DNA from: Sinomonas notoginsengisoli
Lineage (GTDB): Bacteria > Actinomycetota > Actinomycetes > Actinomycetales > Micrococcaceae
Length of the DNA: 64,000 nucleotides
Assembly (NCBI RefSeq): GCF_021554725.1
Contig: NZ_JAIZDP010000004.1
Coordinates: 186,001-250,000, forward strand
Direction of reading: 5' to 3'
Part shown: positions 42,901 to 52,422 of the stretch, one piece after another
Numbering within the stretch: position 1 is the stretch's first letter
Layout of the letters: every line of letters starts with the position of its first letter
Position numbers and translations under genes: made by a program
Notes under the pieces: model-generated
What the model was told of the DNA's origin: nothing
The model's database searches: none
Seen by the model: only the letters and a program-made list of their open reading frames with translations

Positions 42901-43107
42901 CTGCTCGGCCAGCACAACCACGTACCGCCCGTCCTGGTAGACCTTCCCGGACTCGGGTGCGCCCGAGGCCGCGGGGGCGTTGGGCGTGATGTCGGGCATG
43001 GCGTTCGCCGGCAGCGCGACGGCCGTGAGTGCGAGCGGGAGGCCGAGGGCGAGCGCGGCCAGCCGCTGCAGTCGCGGCCGTGCGCCGCGCAGGGATTCTC
43101 TCTTCAC
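39985..43107 (-). CDS. Secreted subtilisin-like serine protease with PA domain
   Basis: A 1040-residue S8 peptidase. The signal peptide ends near ANA (residue 36); an inhibitor I9 propeptide follows (about 58-165). Catalytic residues are Asp198 (VVGVIDTGYAPD), His297 (SHGTHTSSTAAG) and Ser623 (GTSMAAPHIAG). A PA domain is inserted between His and Ser (LCTANSLDPAKVSGKVVVCD), and subtilase-type Fn3 plus pre-peptidase-like beta domains follow, as in plant-type subtilases. The GTG at 43107 is chosen because AAAGG lies 7 nt before it; an in-frame ATG at 43122 has no site. Exported protein degradation is the likely role; an SSI-like inhibitor gene is nearby. Confidence 0.93.
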   Translation of the reverse strand: MKRESLRGARPRLQRLAALALGLPLALTAVALPANAMPDITPNAPAASGAPESGKVYQDGRYVVVLAEQAVAAYEGGTPGYAATKPETGRKVDVGNQNVKVYEAHLRNAQREVASQHGVAVGQQFTTALNGFTAELTAAKAQELAKDAKVLTLSKDEQFAPDYTSNDFMKLSGPQGSWATQFGGQENAGKGTVVGVIDTGYAPDNPFLAGEPVAPLANGATPQIGVPYRDADGKIAMLKGDGTTFTGECQPGQAFDGTACNSKVISARYFADAFLKSVPPAKRAPQEVISPVDIASHGTHTSSTAAGNANVPMTIAGTDFGKSSGVAPAAKVAVYKICWEDTDPTTGGCYTSASIAAIEASIKDGVDVLNYSISGNTNSTTDPVALAFLNAASAGIFVSASAGNSGPAASTVNHSSPWLTTVAASTFPGDLVGTVEVSDGSKYRGATVMSGQVKDAAPIVAAAAALPGATAANLCTANSLDPAKVSGKVVVCDRGVIARVDKSAEVKRAGGIGMILVNLTPSSEDSDLHSVPTIHVNAPEGPELKAKIAGNPALTVSLLKGDFTGKPPAPTPQIAGFSSRGPSLASGGDLLKPDISAPGVNVLAGVSTVGNAGEQFGFMSGTSMAAPHIAGVGALVLSKNPKWSAAMVKSAMMTTAYPLVNRDGTPNRNPFDGGAGHVNTTKVTDPGLVYNAGPKDWNAFINGQGYPSSDPQAGSIAAKDVNVPSIALGSLVGEVQVKRQITALVPGMYRPKVDLPGVSILVEPQALNFAKAGQTREVTLTIKNVSAPLGKFTTGTLSWVGPRTVTSPLAVRPVDAKVDPSYSFSSASGDGSGTFSLTSGTDSPIPVGVEGLAPVAQKAVTKTPGQPAKTDNAANAVVAVSVPAGQKVARFGVNAADQHADWDMYVFAPTTSGGYRQITVATASASESLELANPLPGTYYILANLFSTPDTGPSNATVFAATWAGDAGNASVTPDPIVAPNGSQATEALSWKGLAPGAYMGRLTFGANGVRSWVDVTVGSGAPAPAGAPEMASVDRIPGQ

Positions 43108-43491
43108 GTGGGGACCTTTCATGGGGCGAGGATGTGACTTCCACCACTGGAGGAATGGCCATAAGCTACCCGAAATGACTGCTTCACACCAGTCAATTGA
43201 CAGCGCAATCCAAGCTTTCACACAGGATCCTTGATGGAACGTGACGACCGGTGGATACAGGCCGGAATAGCACAATCAAATATGCCCTAATAGGGCGGCT
43301 CTTTCCCGCCCGCGTCGGAGTAGATTCCGAATCGCCAAACGTGAAGTCAAGGACGACTAGGGAGGCGAAGGCAGCGCAAGAGACGTACGCCGGAACACCG
43401 CAGGAGGGTTGAGGCCTCGAACCCCCGCCGCGGTCCGGACTCGAAGAGGCCGGATTCCGTCAAACACTCAACAGAAAGCCAGATGCCGTGA
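43108..43491. promoter_or_regulatory. Long intergenic region upstream of the protease
   Basis: About 380 nt without a supportable gene. It holds GCCCTA-A-TAGGGC (43284-43296), an overlapping GGGCGG-N7-CCGCCC stem (43293-43311) and GATTC-C-GAATC (43323-43333), three palindromes within 50 bp that could bind a regulator of the protease. A 23-codon frame from the GTG at 43341 is present but unsupported. No recognised riboswitch fits either strand. Confidence 0.4.
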
Positions 43492-43517
43492 GGGGCGTGT
43501 CACAGCCGACGCGCCCC
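43492..43517. terminator. Terminator hairpin below YchJ gene
   Basis: GGGGCGTGTC (43492-43501), loop ACAGCC, GACGCGCCCC (43508-43517): nine of ten pairs. It is 17 nt below the YchJ stop on the minus strand. On the plus strand TTCTCTC follows, so it could also end an unknown plus-strand transcript. Confidence 0.65.
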
Positions 43518-43534
43518 TTCTCTCGTGCCCGGAT

Positions 43535-43945
43535 TCAGCCGATGTCGCCGTCCACGTAGAACCAGCGCCCGTCCTCGCGGACAAACCTCGAGTGCTCGCG
43601 CAGCACCCCGCGCCCGCCCTCATCCCGATAGCGGGCCTCGAAATCCACGGTGCCGTTCGCGTCGAAGGGACCACCCGCCGTCGTGCGCACGACGGCGAGT
43701 CGTCGCCACTGCGTGGCCTCGTCGAGTTCCAGCGTGGCGGGCCTCGTGGACGAGTGCCACGTGGCCCTGAGGTACTCGGACATGCCAGGACCGCCGATGG
43801 CGAAGGCGCAGTAGCGCGAGCGCATGAGTGCCTCCGCTGTAGGGGCCACCGTGCCGGCCTGCAGTCCGGAGTGGAAGCGGCCGCAGCAGGCGCGGTAGAC
43901 GTCCCCGCTTCCGCAGGGGCATCGGGCGTCGGGGGCGAGTGGCAT
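43535..43945 (-). CDS. YchJ family (UPF0225) SEC-C protein
   Basis: A 136-residue protein of the YchJ/UPF0225 family. It starts with a zinc-binding SEC-C-like motif (ARCPCGSGDVYRACCGRFHS) and continues with the conserved core ALMRSRYCAFAIGG, YLRATWHSSTRP and FEARYRDEGG, a NTF2-like fold. Cellular role is unknown. The ATG at 43945 places the Cys motif at residue 8; TACGCT (43957-43952) six bases upstream and no ribosome binding site suggest a leaderless start. Confidence 0.92.
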   Translation of the reverse strand: MPLAPDARCPCGSGDVYRACCGRFHSGLQAGTVAPTAEALMRSRYCAFAIGGPGMSEYLRATWHSSTRPATLELDEATQWRRLAVVRTTAGGPFDANGTVDFEARYRDEGGRGVLREHSRFVREDGRWFYVDGDIG

Positions 43946-44062
43946 GCCGACAGCGTAGCGGTGCGGCTGCTCGGCGAGGCGGCAACCTCCAAGAGCCACG
44001 TCACAGCGGGAGTCGGCCCAGCCAGTGACCTGCCGGGTGAGGGTGCCGCTTGCCTCTCCGGT

Positions 44063-44068
44063 AGAATC
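44063..44068 (+). promoter_or_regulatory. -10 element of the purSQL operon
   Basis: TAGAAT, 37 nt before the purS ATG; the leader contains GGGGTGCCCC and the ribosome binding site AAGGAG (44091-44096). Confidence 0.55.
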
Positions 44069-44104
44069 GGGGTGCCCCCTTCCCTATCCAAGGAGCCTCC
44101 TTCG

Positions 44105-44383
44105 ATGCCGCGGATCGTTGTCGACGTCATGCCCAAGCCCGAGATTCTGGACCCGCAGGGGAAGGCGATCGTCGGCGCACTGCCGCGTCTGGGCTTCACC
44201 GCGTTCAGCGGGGTACGCCAGGGCAAGCGCTTCGAGCTCACCGTCGAGGGCCCGGTGACGGACGAGATCCTCGAGCAGGCCCGGAACGCGGCCTCCACGA
44301 TGCTCTCCAACCCGGTGATCGAGGACGTGGTGAACGTCGCAGTGCTCGACGAGGCCGGCACGCAGGACGCCGAGGCCAACTGA
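44105..44383 (+). CDS. purS: FGAM synthase subunit PurS
   Basis: Small structural subunit of phosphoribosylformylglycinamidine synthase; it joins PurL and PurQ and helps channel ammonia. The 92-residue protein has [32 protein letters not shown] and the ferredoxin-like fold of PurS, slightly extended at the C-terminus. AAGGAG lies 8 nt before the ATG. purQ starts 1 nt after the stop, so the operon is tightly packed. Confidence 0.97.
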   Translation: MPRIVVDVMPKPEILDPQGKAIVGALPRLGFTAFSGVRQGKRFELTVEGPVTDEILEQARNAASTMLSNPVIEDVVNVAVLDEAGTQDAEAN

Positions 44384-44384
44384 C

Positions 44385-45164
44385 ATGGGCGAGACTCCCC
44401 TCATCGCAGACCTGAGCGGTCCCGAGCCGGCCCCGCTGACTGGCGCCAGGATTGGCGTCGTGACCTTTCCCGGCACCCTCGACGACCGCGACGCCGCCCG
44501 CGCCGTCCGCCTCTCCGGCGCCACTCCCGTGCCGCTCTGGCATGCGGATGACTCGCCCAGCGCGCTCAGTGAGGTCGACGCCGTAGTGCTCCCGGGCGGG
44601 TTCTCCTACGGCGACTACCTGCGCGCGGGTGCGATCGCGCGGTTCGCCCCGCTCATGGGCAAGATCGTCGATGCTGCGAACTCGGACGCGAAGCTCCCCG
44701 TGCTGGGCATCTGCAACGGCTTCCAGATCCTCACCGAGTCACACTTGCTCCCCGGCTCGATGGTCAAGAATGACCACCTCAAGTTCATCTGCCGCGACCA
44801 GGTGCTGCGCGTCGAGAACAACCAGACGGCGTGGACCAACCAGTACGCGGCCGGCCAGGAGATCACGATCGTCCTGAAGAACCAGGACGGCCAGTATGTC
44901 GCGGACGAGAAGACGCTCGACGAGCTCGAGGGCGAGGGCCGGGTCGCCTTCCGCTACGTCGGCTGGAACCCCAACGGCTCGCGGCGCAACATCGCGGGCA
45001 TCACCAACGCCGCCGGCAACGTGGTGGGCCTGATGCCTCACCCCGAGCACGCCGTGGAGCCCGGGTTCGGCCCGCTCGATCCTGACACCCCCAGCTACTC
45101 CACGGACGGGCTCGGGTTCTTCACATCCGTTTTGACCACGCTCGTTGCGGGAGGCACGAAGTGA
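44385..45164 (+). CDS. purQ: FGAM synthase glutaminase subunit PurQ
   Basis: Class I glutamine amidotransferase that supplies ammonia to PurL. The 259-residue protein includes [20 protein letters not shown], the nucleophile elbow [13 protein letters not shown] with the catalytic Cys, and the His/Glu pair in [11 protein letters not shown]. It has an extra N-terminal stretch of about 22 residues ([20 protein letters not shown]) relative to many PurQ. Its stop overlaps the purL GTG by 4 nt. Confidence 0.97.
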   Translation: MGETPLIADLSGPEPAPLTGARIGVVTFPGTLDDRDAARAVRLSGATPVPLWHADDSPSALSEVDAVVLPGGFSYGDYLRAGAIARFAPLMGKIVDAANSDAKLPVLGICNGFQILTESHLLPGSMVKNDHLKFICRDQVLRVENNQTAWTNQYAAGQEITIVLKNQDGQYVADEKTLDELEGEGRVAFRYVGWNPNGSRRNIAGITNAAGNVVGLMPHPEHAVEPGFGPLDPDTPSYSTDGLGFFTSVLTTLVAGGTK

Positions 45165-47506
45165 CCGAAGGGAACTCGACGACAGTGGCGAACACCGCGG
45201 CGACGGCCAAGAAGTTCAACATCGACACGGTCGAGCACGCCGCCCAGACCCCCGAGACCGAGCTCCCGTGGGCCGAGCTCGGCCTCAAGGAGAACGAGTT
45301 CGACGAGATCGTCAAGCTCCTCGGCCGCCGCCCCACCGCCGCCGAGCTCGCGATGTACTCGGTCATGTGGAGCGAACACTGCTCCTACAAGTCCTCCAAG
45401 GTGCACCTGCGCCAGTTCGGCGAGAAGCTCACCGACGAGATGAAGAAGGACATGATGGTGGGCATCGGCGAGAACGCCGGTGTGACGGACCTCGGTGACG
45501 GCTGGGCCGTCACGTTCAAGGTGGAGTCCCACAACCACCCGTCCTTCGTCGAGCCGTACCAGGGCGCCGCGACTGGGATCGGCGGGATCGTGCGCGACAT
45601 CATCTCGATGGGTGCGCGGCCCGTGGCGGTCATGGACCCGCTGCGCTTCGGCGCGATCGACCACCCCGACACGGCCCGCCTCGTCCACGGCATCGTCTCC
45701 GGCATCGGCGGCTACGGCAACTCCCTCGGCCTGCCGAACATCGGCGGCGAGGTCGTGTTCGACTCGGTCTACCAGGCCAACCCGCTCGTGAACGCGCTCG
45801 CGGTCGGCGTGCTGCGGCATGAGGACCTCCGTCTCGCGAACGCCTCGGGCTCCGGGAACAGGGTCGTCCTGTTCGGAGCCCGCACGGGCGGCGACGGGAT
45901 CGGCGGCGCGTCCGTCCTCGCGTCCGAGTCCTTCGACGACTCGAAGCCCTCCAAGCGCCCGGCCGTCCAGGTGGGCGACCCCTTCGCCGAGAAGGTGCTC
46001 ATCGAGTGCTGCCTCGAGCTGTTCAAGCATTCTCTGGTCGAGGGCATCCAGGACCTCGGCGCAGCGGGCATCTCGTGCGCCACGAGCGAGCTCGCGAGCA
46101 ACGGCGACGGGGGCATGCACATCGAGCTGACCTCGGTGCTGCTGCGGGACCCCACCCTGACCCCGGGCGAGATCCTCATGTCCGAGTCGCAGGAACGCAT
46201 GATGGCCGTGGTGACCCCGGAGAACGTCGAGGCGTTCGAGGAGGTCATGGAGAAGTGGAACGTCGAGTTCTCATGGCTCGGCGAGGTCACCGAGGACGGC
46301 AGGCTCGTCATCACGTGGGAGGGCGAGACGATCGTCGACGTCGACCCGCGCACCGTCGCGGTCGACGGTCCGGTCTACCACCGCCCGTTCTCCCGCCCGG
46401 AGTGGCTTGACGGCGTCCAGGCGGACACGTTCCGCGCCTCCGCTGCCGACAAGGACCTGCCGTCCACGGGCGAGGAGCTCAAGGCGGCAGTGCTGGAGCT
46501 CATGGCGAGCCCGAACATGTGCGACAAGTCCTGGGTGACGAAGCAGTACGACCGCTACGTGGGCGGGAACACGGCCCTCGCCTCCCCCGACGATGCCGGC
46601 GTGGTCCGGGTGGACGAGGAGACCGGGCTCGGCATCGCCATCTCGACGGACGCGAATGGCCGTTACGCCTACCTCGACCCGCACACAGGCGCGCAGCTCG
46701 CCCTTGCGGAGTCCTACCGCAACGTCGCCACCTCGGGTGCTGTGCCGATGGCCGTCACGGACTGCCTCAACTTCGGCTCCCCAGAGGACCCGGAGGTGAT
46801 GTGGCAGTTCGCCGAGGCCGTCCGCGGCCTCTCCGACGCCTGCCAGGTGCTCGGCATCCCCGTGACCGGCGGCAACGTCTCGCTCTACAACCAGACGGGA
46901 ACGACGCCGATCCACCCCACCCCGGTGGTCGGCGTCCTCGGCAGGTTCGACGACGTGGCCCGCCGCACCCCCTCGGGCTGGCAGAGGAACGCGGACGGCC
47001 AGGCGATCTATCTCCTTGGCACCACGCGCGACGAGCTGGACGGCTCCGAGTTCGCGAATCTCCGAGGGCACCTCGGCGGCCTCCCGCCCAAGCTCGACCT
47101 CGCGGCGGAGAAGACCCTCGGTGCGATCCTCATCAACGCCTCGCGTGACGGCATGATCGACTCGGCCCACGATCTCTCCGAGGGCGGTCTGGCCGCAGCC
47201 CTGTCCGAGATGGCGCTGCGCTTCGGTGTCGGTGCCCGAGTTTCGCTCGGGGACCTGTGCGAGCGGGACGGCGTGGACGCGTTCACCGCGCTCTTCTCCG
47301 AGTCCCAGGGCCGGGCCGTGGTGGCCGTGCCCCGCTCCGAGGAGGTCCGCTTCAACGACATGGCCTCTGCGCGGAACTACCCGGTGGTCCGGCTCGGTGT
47401 GGTGGATGTGCTCGCGACGTCACTGGAGATCCAAGGCCTCTTCGACCTCCGGCTGAACCAGCTGCGCGAAGCCAACGCGGGGACGCTGCCGAAGTACTTC
47501 GGCTGA
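45161..47506 (+). CDS. purL: FGAM synthase large subunit PurL
   Basis: ATP-dependent amidation of FGAR to FGAM in purine synthesis, with PurS and PurQ. The 781-residue small-type PurL carries [55 protein letters not shown] and [11 protein letters not shown]. The GTG start (45161) overlaps purQ, implying translational coupling. It is followed 22 nt later by an unrelated P-type ATPase in the same direction. Confidence 0.98.
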   Translation: MTEGNSTTVANTAATAKKFNIDTVEHAAQTPETELPWAELGLKENEFDEIVKLLGRRPTAAELAMYSVMWSEHCSYKSSKVHLRQFGEKLTDEMKKDMMVGIGENAGVTDLGDGWAVTFKVESHNHPSFVEPYQGAATGIGGIVRDIISMGARPVAVMDPLRFGAIDHPDTARLVHGIVSGIGGYGNSLGLPNIGGEVVFDSVYQANPLVNALAVGVLRHEDLRLANASGSGNRVVLFGARTGGDGIGGASVLASESFDDSKPSKRPAVQVGDPFAEKVLIECCLELFKHSLVEGIQDLGAAGISCATSELASNGDGGMHIELTSVLLRDPTLTPGEILMSESQERMMAVVTPENVEAFEEVMEKWNVEFSWLGEVTEDGRLVITWEGETIVDVDPRTVAVDGPVYHRPFSRPEWLDGVQADTFRASAADKDLPSTGEELKAAVLELMASPNMCDKSWVTKQYDRYVGGNTALASPDDAGVVRVDEETGLGIAISTDANGRYAYLDPHTGAQLALAESYRNVATSGAVPMAVTDCLNFGSPEDPEVMWQFAEAVRGLSDACQVLGIPVTGGNVSLYNQTGTTPIHPTPVVGVLGRFDDVARRTPSGWQRNADGQAIYLLGTTRDELDGSEFANLRGHLGGLPPKLDLAAEKTLGAILINASRDGMIDSAHDLSEGGLAAALSEMALRFGVGARVSLGDLCERDGVDAFTALFSESQGRAVVAVPRSEEVRFNDMASARNYPVVRLGVVDVLATSLEIQGLFDLRLNQLREANAGTLPKYFG

Positions 47507-47528
47507 GCCCCGCGAGAAGACGAGGCAG

Positions 47529-49985
47529 ATGACGGTGGCCCCGCCCGAGGAACAGCTGCGCCCCCGCGCGTCCCCGACGGGGCCATCGCTTGCCGCCGGA
47601 CCCGCCGGTGCCACGGGTCTCACCGGCCTCAACGAGGCCGAGGTGGCCGCCCGGACGGCAGCCGGCCTCGTCAACGCCATGGACCGGCGCACCTCGCGCT
47701 CCGTCTGGCAGATCGCCCGAACCCACCTGCTCACCGTCTTCAACCTCATCCTCGGGCTGTGCGGCCTGACGCTCGTGCTGCTGGGCCGCTGGTTGGACCT
47801 CATGTTCCTCGCCGCAGCGGTGGCCAACGTGGTCGTCGGTTTCGCCCAGGAGCTCGAGGCGAAGCGCCGACTGGACAAGCTCGCCCTGCTCAAGCGCGAC
47901 CCGGTCCGCGTCCTCCGGGCCGGGGCCCCGGTTGAGGTCAGGCCCGAGGACATCGTGATGGACGACATCGTCCTGCTGCGCCGCGGCGACCAGATCCCCG
48001 CCGACGGCACGGTACTGCGGACCGACGAGCTCGATCTGGACGAATCGATGCTCACGGGCGAGTCCGAACCCGTGCCGAAGGCCGCGGGCGCAGCGGTGTC
48101 CTCGGGCTCCTCCGTTGTCTCGGGCAACGGCAGCTTCCGCGTCTCCGCCCTCGGCTCCGCCTCCCGCGCGGCGCGGCTCACCACCGAGGCGCGTCGCTTC
48201 AGCGAGGTGAAGTCCGAGCTGCGCGAAGCCCTGAACAGGGTGGTGCGGTGGATCAGCGTGGCACTGGTGCCGATGATCGCAGTAGTGCTCAATGGCCAGA
48301 TGCAGGCCGCCGGCGGCTGGGCCGAGTCCTTCGGATCAGGGGCCTGGCGCGATGCCGTGGTCGCCGCCATCGCCTCGGTGACCATCATGATCCCGCAGGG
48401 CCTGGCGCTGCTGACCACCATCTCGTTCGCGCTGGCGACCCTCCGCCTCGCCCGGGGTGAGGTCCTCGTCGAGGAGCTCGCCGCAGTCGAGGTGCTGGCC
48501 CGCGTGGACGTCCTCTGCTTCGACAAGACAGGAACGCTCACCGAGGGTGGGATCCGCTTCGAGTCGGCGGCCCCTGTCCCCTCTGGCGCCGAGACCGACT
48601 CCACTCCGGGGTGGCAACGGGTGCTTGCCTGGATCGGCGCGGACCCGGAGGCGAACCCGAGTGCGGCGGCACTCGCGGAGGGCTTCTCCGACCTCCCGGA
48701 CCGGGAGCCGACCAGGATCGTCCCGTTCTCCTCGGCCCGCCGCTGGAGCGCAGTGCAGTTCGAGGGCGGCAATGCCGACGGCGCATGGCTGCTGGGTGCC
48801 CCGGAAGCCCTTCTGGTGGACGGCCCCGCGGGAGAGGCGGCCGGGCAGATGGCGGCCGCGGCCGCGGACAGCGGGCTCCGCGCCATGGTGCTGTGCCGCG
48901 CCGTCCGGCTCCCCGAGAAGGGTGAGCTGCCCGCCGAGGCGAGGCCCGTCGTCGTGCTTACCTTCCGCGAGCGACTGCGGACCGACGCGGCGGAGACGCT
49001 CGCCTATTTCCGCAAGGAGGGCGTGGCGCTCAAGGTCGTCTCGGGCGACAACCCGCTCACAGTGGCCGCGGCGGCACGGGGCGCCGGGATGGACGTGGCC
49101 CAACCCGTCGACGCGCGGACTCTGCCCGAAGACCCGTCGGAGCTCGCAGACGCCCTCGAGCGGCACAGCGTGTTCGGCCGGGTCGGGCCCGAGCAGAAGG
49201 AGGCAATGGTTCTGGCCCTGCAGTCACGCGGGCACGTCGTAGCCATGACGGGTGACGGCGTCAACGACGCCCTCGCCCTCAAGGCCGCGGACCTCGGGAT
49301 CGCCATGGGGAACGCCGCCCCCGCAACCAAGGCTGTCGCGCGGCTCGTGCTCCTCGATGGGCGGTTCTCGCGCCTGCCCGCGGTGCTGGCCGAAGGCAGG
49401 CGGATCATCGCGAACATCGAGCGAGTCTCGCAGCTGTTCCTGACCAAGACCATCTACGCGTTCCTGCTGGGGGTCGGCTTCGGCGCCCTCACGTGGGGGT
49501 TCCCGTTCCTCCCGCGGCAGCTCTCCACGTCCGACTTCCTCATGATCGGCTTCCCCGCTGCTGTCCTGGCCCTCGCCCCCAACGCCCGCCGCTATATGCC
49601 GGGCTTCCTGCGACGGGCGATCCTCATGGCGCTCCCCTCGGGACTCGCGATGGCCATTGCGATCCTGGGCCTCTACGCCTACGGGCGGTGGGCCACCGAG
49701 TCCTCCCAGGAGCAGATCGAGGCTGCCGCGTTCCTGACGCTCACCGCCTCCGGCCTGTGGGTCCTCACGGTCGCGGCACGGCCGCTCAACGTCTGGCGAG
49801 TGCTCCTGGTGGCGTCGATGTACGCCGGGATCGTGGCGGTGCTCACGGTGCCGGCCTCGCTCGCCTACCATCAGCTCGCGGATCCGGACCTCCAGCTCAC
49901 GATCGCAGCGCTCGCATTCGCTGCAGGGGCGTGTGTGGTCATCGAGGCCGCGCACCAGATTCTCAGGCGCCGGCTGCAGGTGTGA
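47529..49985 (+). CDS. CtpE-like cation-transporting P-type ATPase
   Basis: An 818-residue pump with TGES at 176-179, phosphorylation motif [10 protein letters not shown] with Asp332, hinge [19 protein letters not shown] and about ten membrane helices. In the M4 ion-binding helix it has IPQGL in place of PEGL, as in the mycobacterial CtpE group, for which calcium uptake has been reported; the same substrate is an inference here. The N-terminal ~35 residues are Pro/Ala-rich. It follows purL by 22 nt, and its last 23 nt overlap the convergent alcohol dehydrogenase gene. Confidence 0.94.
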   Translation: MTVAPPEEQLRPRASPTGPSLAAGPAGATGLTGLNEAEVAARTAAGLVNAMDRRTSRSVWQIARTHLLTVFNLILGLCGLTLVLLGRWLDLMFLAAAVANVVVGFAQELEAKRRLDKLALLKRDPVRVLRAGAPVEVRPEDIVMDDIVLLRRGDQIPADGTVLRTDELDLDESMLTGESEPVPKAAGAAVSSGSSVVSGNGSFRVSALGSASRAARLTTEARRFSEVKSELREALNRVVRWISVALVPMIAVVLNGQMQAAGGWAESFGSGAWRDAVVAAIASVTIMIPQGLALLTTISFALATLRLARGEVLVEELAAVEVLARVDVLCFDKTGTLTEGGIRFESAAPVPSGAETDSTPGWQRVLAWIGADPEANPSAAALAEGFSDLPDREPTRIVPFSSARRWSAVQFEGGNADGAWLLGAPEALLVDGPAGEAAGQMAAAAADSGLRAMVLCRAVRLPEKGELPAEARPVVVLTFRERLRTDAAETLAYFRKEGVALKVVSGDNPLTVAAAARGAGMDVAQPVDARTLPEDPSELADALERHSVFGRVGPEQKEAMVLALQSRGHVVAMTGDGVNDALALKAADLGIAMGNAAPATKAVARLVLLDGRFSRLPAVLAEGRRIIANIERVSQLFLTKTIYAFLLGVGFGALTWGFPFLPRQLSTSDFLMIGFPAAVLALAPNARRYMPGFLRRAILMALPSGLAMAIAILGLYAYGRWATESSQEQIEAAAFLTLTASGLWVLTVAARPLNVWRVLLVASMYAGIVAVLTVPASLAYHQLADPDLQLTIAALAFAAGACVVIEAAHQILRRRLQV

Positions 49986-50985
49986 GCTCGAGGACGGCCG
50001 CGCCGGTGATCCGGTCCTCCGCGAGGTCTGCGAGCGCGCGGCCGGCGTCCTCGAACGCGTAGGGCACCGTGGTGGTGCGGATCGGGATCTCCTCCGCGAG
50101 CCGGAAGAACTCCTCACCATCGACGCGAGTGTTGGCAGTAACGCTGCGGAGCTGGCGCTCTTGGAAGAGGTGCTCATGGTAGTTCAGAGCCGGGATGTCG
50201 CTGAGGTGGATGCCCGCAACCGCGAGGGTCCCGCCGCGGTCCAGCGCGGCGAGTGCCGGCAGGACGAGCGTGCCGACGGGCGCGAACAGGATGGCGGAAT
50301 CGAGCTTCTCGGGCGGCTCGTCCGCGGCGCCTCCGGCCCAGGCAGCGCCGAGCTCGAGGGCCAGTTCGCGCGCCTTCGGTGAACGGGTCATGACGTACAC
50401 GGCCGCGCCGCGGTGCACCGCGAGCTGGGCCGTGATGTGCGCGCTCCCACCGAATCCGTAGATGCCGAGACGGCCGCCGTCGGGGAGCTGGGCGCGCTTG
50501 AGCGCCCGGTACCCGATGATCCCCGAGCATAGGAGGGGCGCGGCGTCGCGGTCCCCGAACTCCTCCGGGATGCGGTAGGCGAAGTCCTCGCGCACGACGG
50601 CGAGCTCCGCGTACCCGCCGTCGTCGTCCCACCCGGTGAACCGGGGTGCTTCGCAGAGGTTCTCGCGGCCCGAGGCGCAGAAGCGGCACTCGCCGCACGT
50701 GCCGCGCAGCCATGCGATTCCCACCCGGTCTCCGACCACGAAGCGCTCCGACCCCGGCCCGAGCGCCTCGACACGGCCCACGGCCTCATGGCCGGGGATG
50801 ACGCCGTGCCGGCGCGGCGCGAGGTCGCCCTCGGCGAGGTGCAGATCGGTGCGGCACACGCCGCAGACCAAGACCCGCACGAGCACCTCGCCCGGGCCGG
50901 GCACGGGATCGGGCCGCTCGCCGAACACGAGCGGCCCTGGATGAGCCCGAGCGGAACGGGGAACGTCAACCCACCAAGCGCGCAT
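49963..50985 (-). CDS. Zinc-dependent alcohol dehydrogenase
   Basis: A 340-residue medium-chain dehydrogenase/reductase oxidising alcohols with NAD(P). The catalytic zinc site is in [11 protein letters not shown] and GHEAVG, the structural zinc cysteines in [15 protein letters not shown], and the nucleotide-binding [12 protein letters not shown] follows. It resembles AdhP/AdhA-type enzymes. AAGAAT (50997-50992) lies 6 nt before the ATG, so it is probably leaderless. Its 3' end overlaps the ATPase gene by 23 nt. Confidence 0.93.
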   Translation of the reverse strand: MRAWWVDVPRSARAHPGPLVFGERPDPVPGPGEVLVRVLVCGVCRTDLHLAEGDLAPRRHGVIPGHEAVGRVEALGPGSERFVVGDRVGIAWLRGTCGECRFCASGRENLCEAPRFTGWDDDGGYAELAVVREDFAYRIPEEFGDRDAAPLLCSGIIGYRALKRAQLPDGGRLGIYGFGGSAHITAQLAVHRGAAVYVMTRSPKARELALELGAAWAGGAADEPPEKLDSAILFAPVGTLVLPALAALDRGGTLAVAGIHLSDIPALNYHEHLFQERQLRSVTANTRVDGEEFFRLAEEIPIRTTTVPYAFEDAGRALADLAEDRITGAAVLELTPAAGA

Positions 50986-51030
50986 GCGGCCATTCTTGCT
51001 CCCGAGGCGCGGGAGAGACAGGCGGAAACG

Positions 51031-51070
51031 CCGACGGCCTGCCCTTGCGTGGTCGTGGGCAGGCCGTCGG
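51031..51070 (-). terminator. 14-bp perfect terminator hairpin
   Basis: CCGACGGCCTGCCC (51031-51044) and GGGCAGGCCGTCGG (51057-51070) around a 12-nt loop, 58 nt below the phosphoesterase stop and upstream of the alcohol dehydrogenase start on the same strand. Confidence 0.75.
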
Positions 51071-51127
51071 GACTAGACCCCGTGGAAATGCTCCCGGACT
51101 GAGTCCCGTGAGGCAGGGGCCGTCTGG

Positions 51128-52321
51128 TCAGGGTCGGAAGAGCTCCTCGAACGTGCCGGAGGTAGTCGGGGAGCAGGTGTTGGCGAGGCAGCCGAGGTGC
51201 CACATGTGCTGGATCGTCGAGAGCAGCGTGTAGTGGTCGGAGAGCTTGTCCGTGGTCTTGTGCGGGCCCTCGGCCGAGTTGATCACGATAAACGGGGCGT
51301 CGCCACCGCCAAGGACCGCCGGGGTGGTCCCACCGGGGGTGCTCACACCCACGGGGCTGCCGGGGCCGCCGGAGGACCCTGAGTAGTCGTTCTCGTCCCA
51401 CACGAGGACGATGCTCGACTTCGTGGTCTTCCACGTGGTCGAGTCCATAATCTGCGCAACCTGCTGCTTGACGTAGTCGTCGCCGAGCTTGATCGCGCCA
51501 TGGTCAAGGCCGGAGGCCGGGTAGCCGCACGTCTCGTTGCTGATGAGCTTCGCGCTCGAGGGGGAGATGCCGTGCATGTCGTGGCACTGGTCGGGGCTGA
51601 TCCACACGAAGTTCGGAACGTTGCCCGAGGCGAGGTCCGCCGAGAGGTTGTTCTCGAGCGGAACGATCTTGGAGGTCCGCGCGGGGTTGTTCACGATATC
51701 CGAGAAGTACATGAACGGGTTGTGCTTCTGGGCGTAGAGCTTGACGGTCTTGCCGCCGATCGTCGGCGCGTACTCGACGTTCGAGCCGACACCCGGCATC
51801 GACTGCATGTAGGCCTTCCAGGACAGGCCGTTGGACTCAAGCTGGTCGACGATGTTCTTGCCCGAGAACATGTGCGGGGTGGCCGAGGCGCTCGCGATCT
51901 GCGCCGCGGTCAGGAACGCGCCCAGCTGGTCTTCGCCCGGGCCAGGGATGAACTCCTCGGGGGCGCACTTAACCGTGACGCCGGCCTTGCAGTCGTCCCA
52001 GATGCCCTGGAAGTCTCCCGAGATCGCGGCGAGGTAGTTCGTCAGGCTCGGGTGGGTCACGCCGTGGTAGTTGGTCGCCTCGTTGTACCTCTGGGCGAGC
52101 GACGTGATGTATGGTGCGTCGGCCGTGTTTCCGACGATCTGGTCGCGGCCGTGGTTCTCCATCATGATGACGAACACGTGGTCGGGGCCGCTCTGGGCAT
52201 TCGCGCCCGCTGCTCCCCCTGAGGCTGCAGTGGCGGAGACGGCGGCAGCGCCGGTCAGTGTGACGGCGGCGGCAACCGCAATCACCGCCCCTGCGGCGCG
52301 GCTCTTGAGCACATTGAGCAT
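51128..52321 (-). CDS. Secreted phosphoesterase (acid phosphatase/PLC superfamily)
   Basis: A 397-residue exported phosphoesterase. A Sec-type signal peptide covers about residues 1-33 (VIAVAAAVTLTGAAAVSATA). The catalytic region begins DHVFVIMMENHGRDQIVGNT with the metal-binding Glu-Asn, then GVTHPSLTNYLAAISG, FVWISPDQCHDMHG and LVWDENDYSGSSGG, the pattern of the phospholipase C/AcpA phosphoesterase family. AAAGGA before ATG 52321 sets the start over an upstream frame extension. It follows the phospholipase C gene on the same strand by 101 nt; both may serve phosphate scavenging. Confidence 0.9.
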   Translation of the reverse strand: MLNVLKSRAAGAVIAVAAAVTLTGAAAVSATAASGGAAGANAQSGPDHVFVIMMENHGRDQIVGNTADAPYITSLAQRYNEATNYHGVTHPSLTNYLAAISGDFQGIWDDCKAGVTVKCAPEEFIPGPGEDQLGAFLTAAQIASASATPHMFSGKNIVDQLESNGLSWKAYMQSMPGVGSNVEYAPTIGGKTVKLYAQKHNPFMYFSDIVNNPARTSKIVPLENNLSADLASGNVPNFVWISPDQCHDMHGISPSSAKLISNETCGYPASGLDHGAIKLGDDYVKQQVAQIMDSTTWKTTKSSIVLVWDENDYSGSSGGPGSPVGVSTPGGTTPAVLGGGDAPFIVINSAEGPHKTTDKLSDHYTLLSTIQHMWHLGCLANTCSPTTSGTFEELFRP

Positions 52322-52422
52322 GGGTGTGTCCTTTCGGGTTGCGCCCCGGGCAGCGGGGTGCATGGGTGTACTACGGCGTCGGAGCATGTGTCTGGCGGGG
52401 GCTCCCCTGCCAGACACCGAGG

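Noticed and set aside
43341-43412. 23-codon leader peptide candidate from GTG at 43341
   Set aside because: No ribosome binding site, no gene downstream on that strand and no regulatory residue run; cannot be supported.
43320-43470. Possible ydaO (c-di-AMP) riboswitch suggested by GAATC and ATTCCGTCA pieces
   Set aside because: The order and the GGGGA/CCUGAA cores of that riboswitch are missing on both strands.
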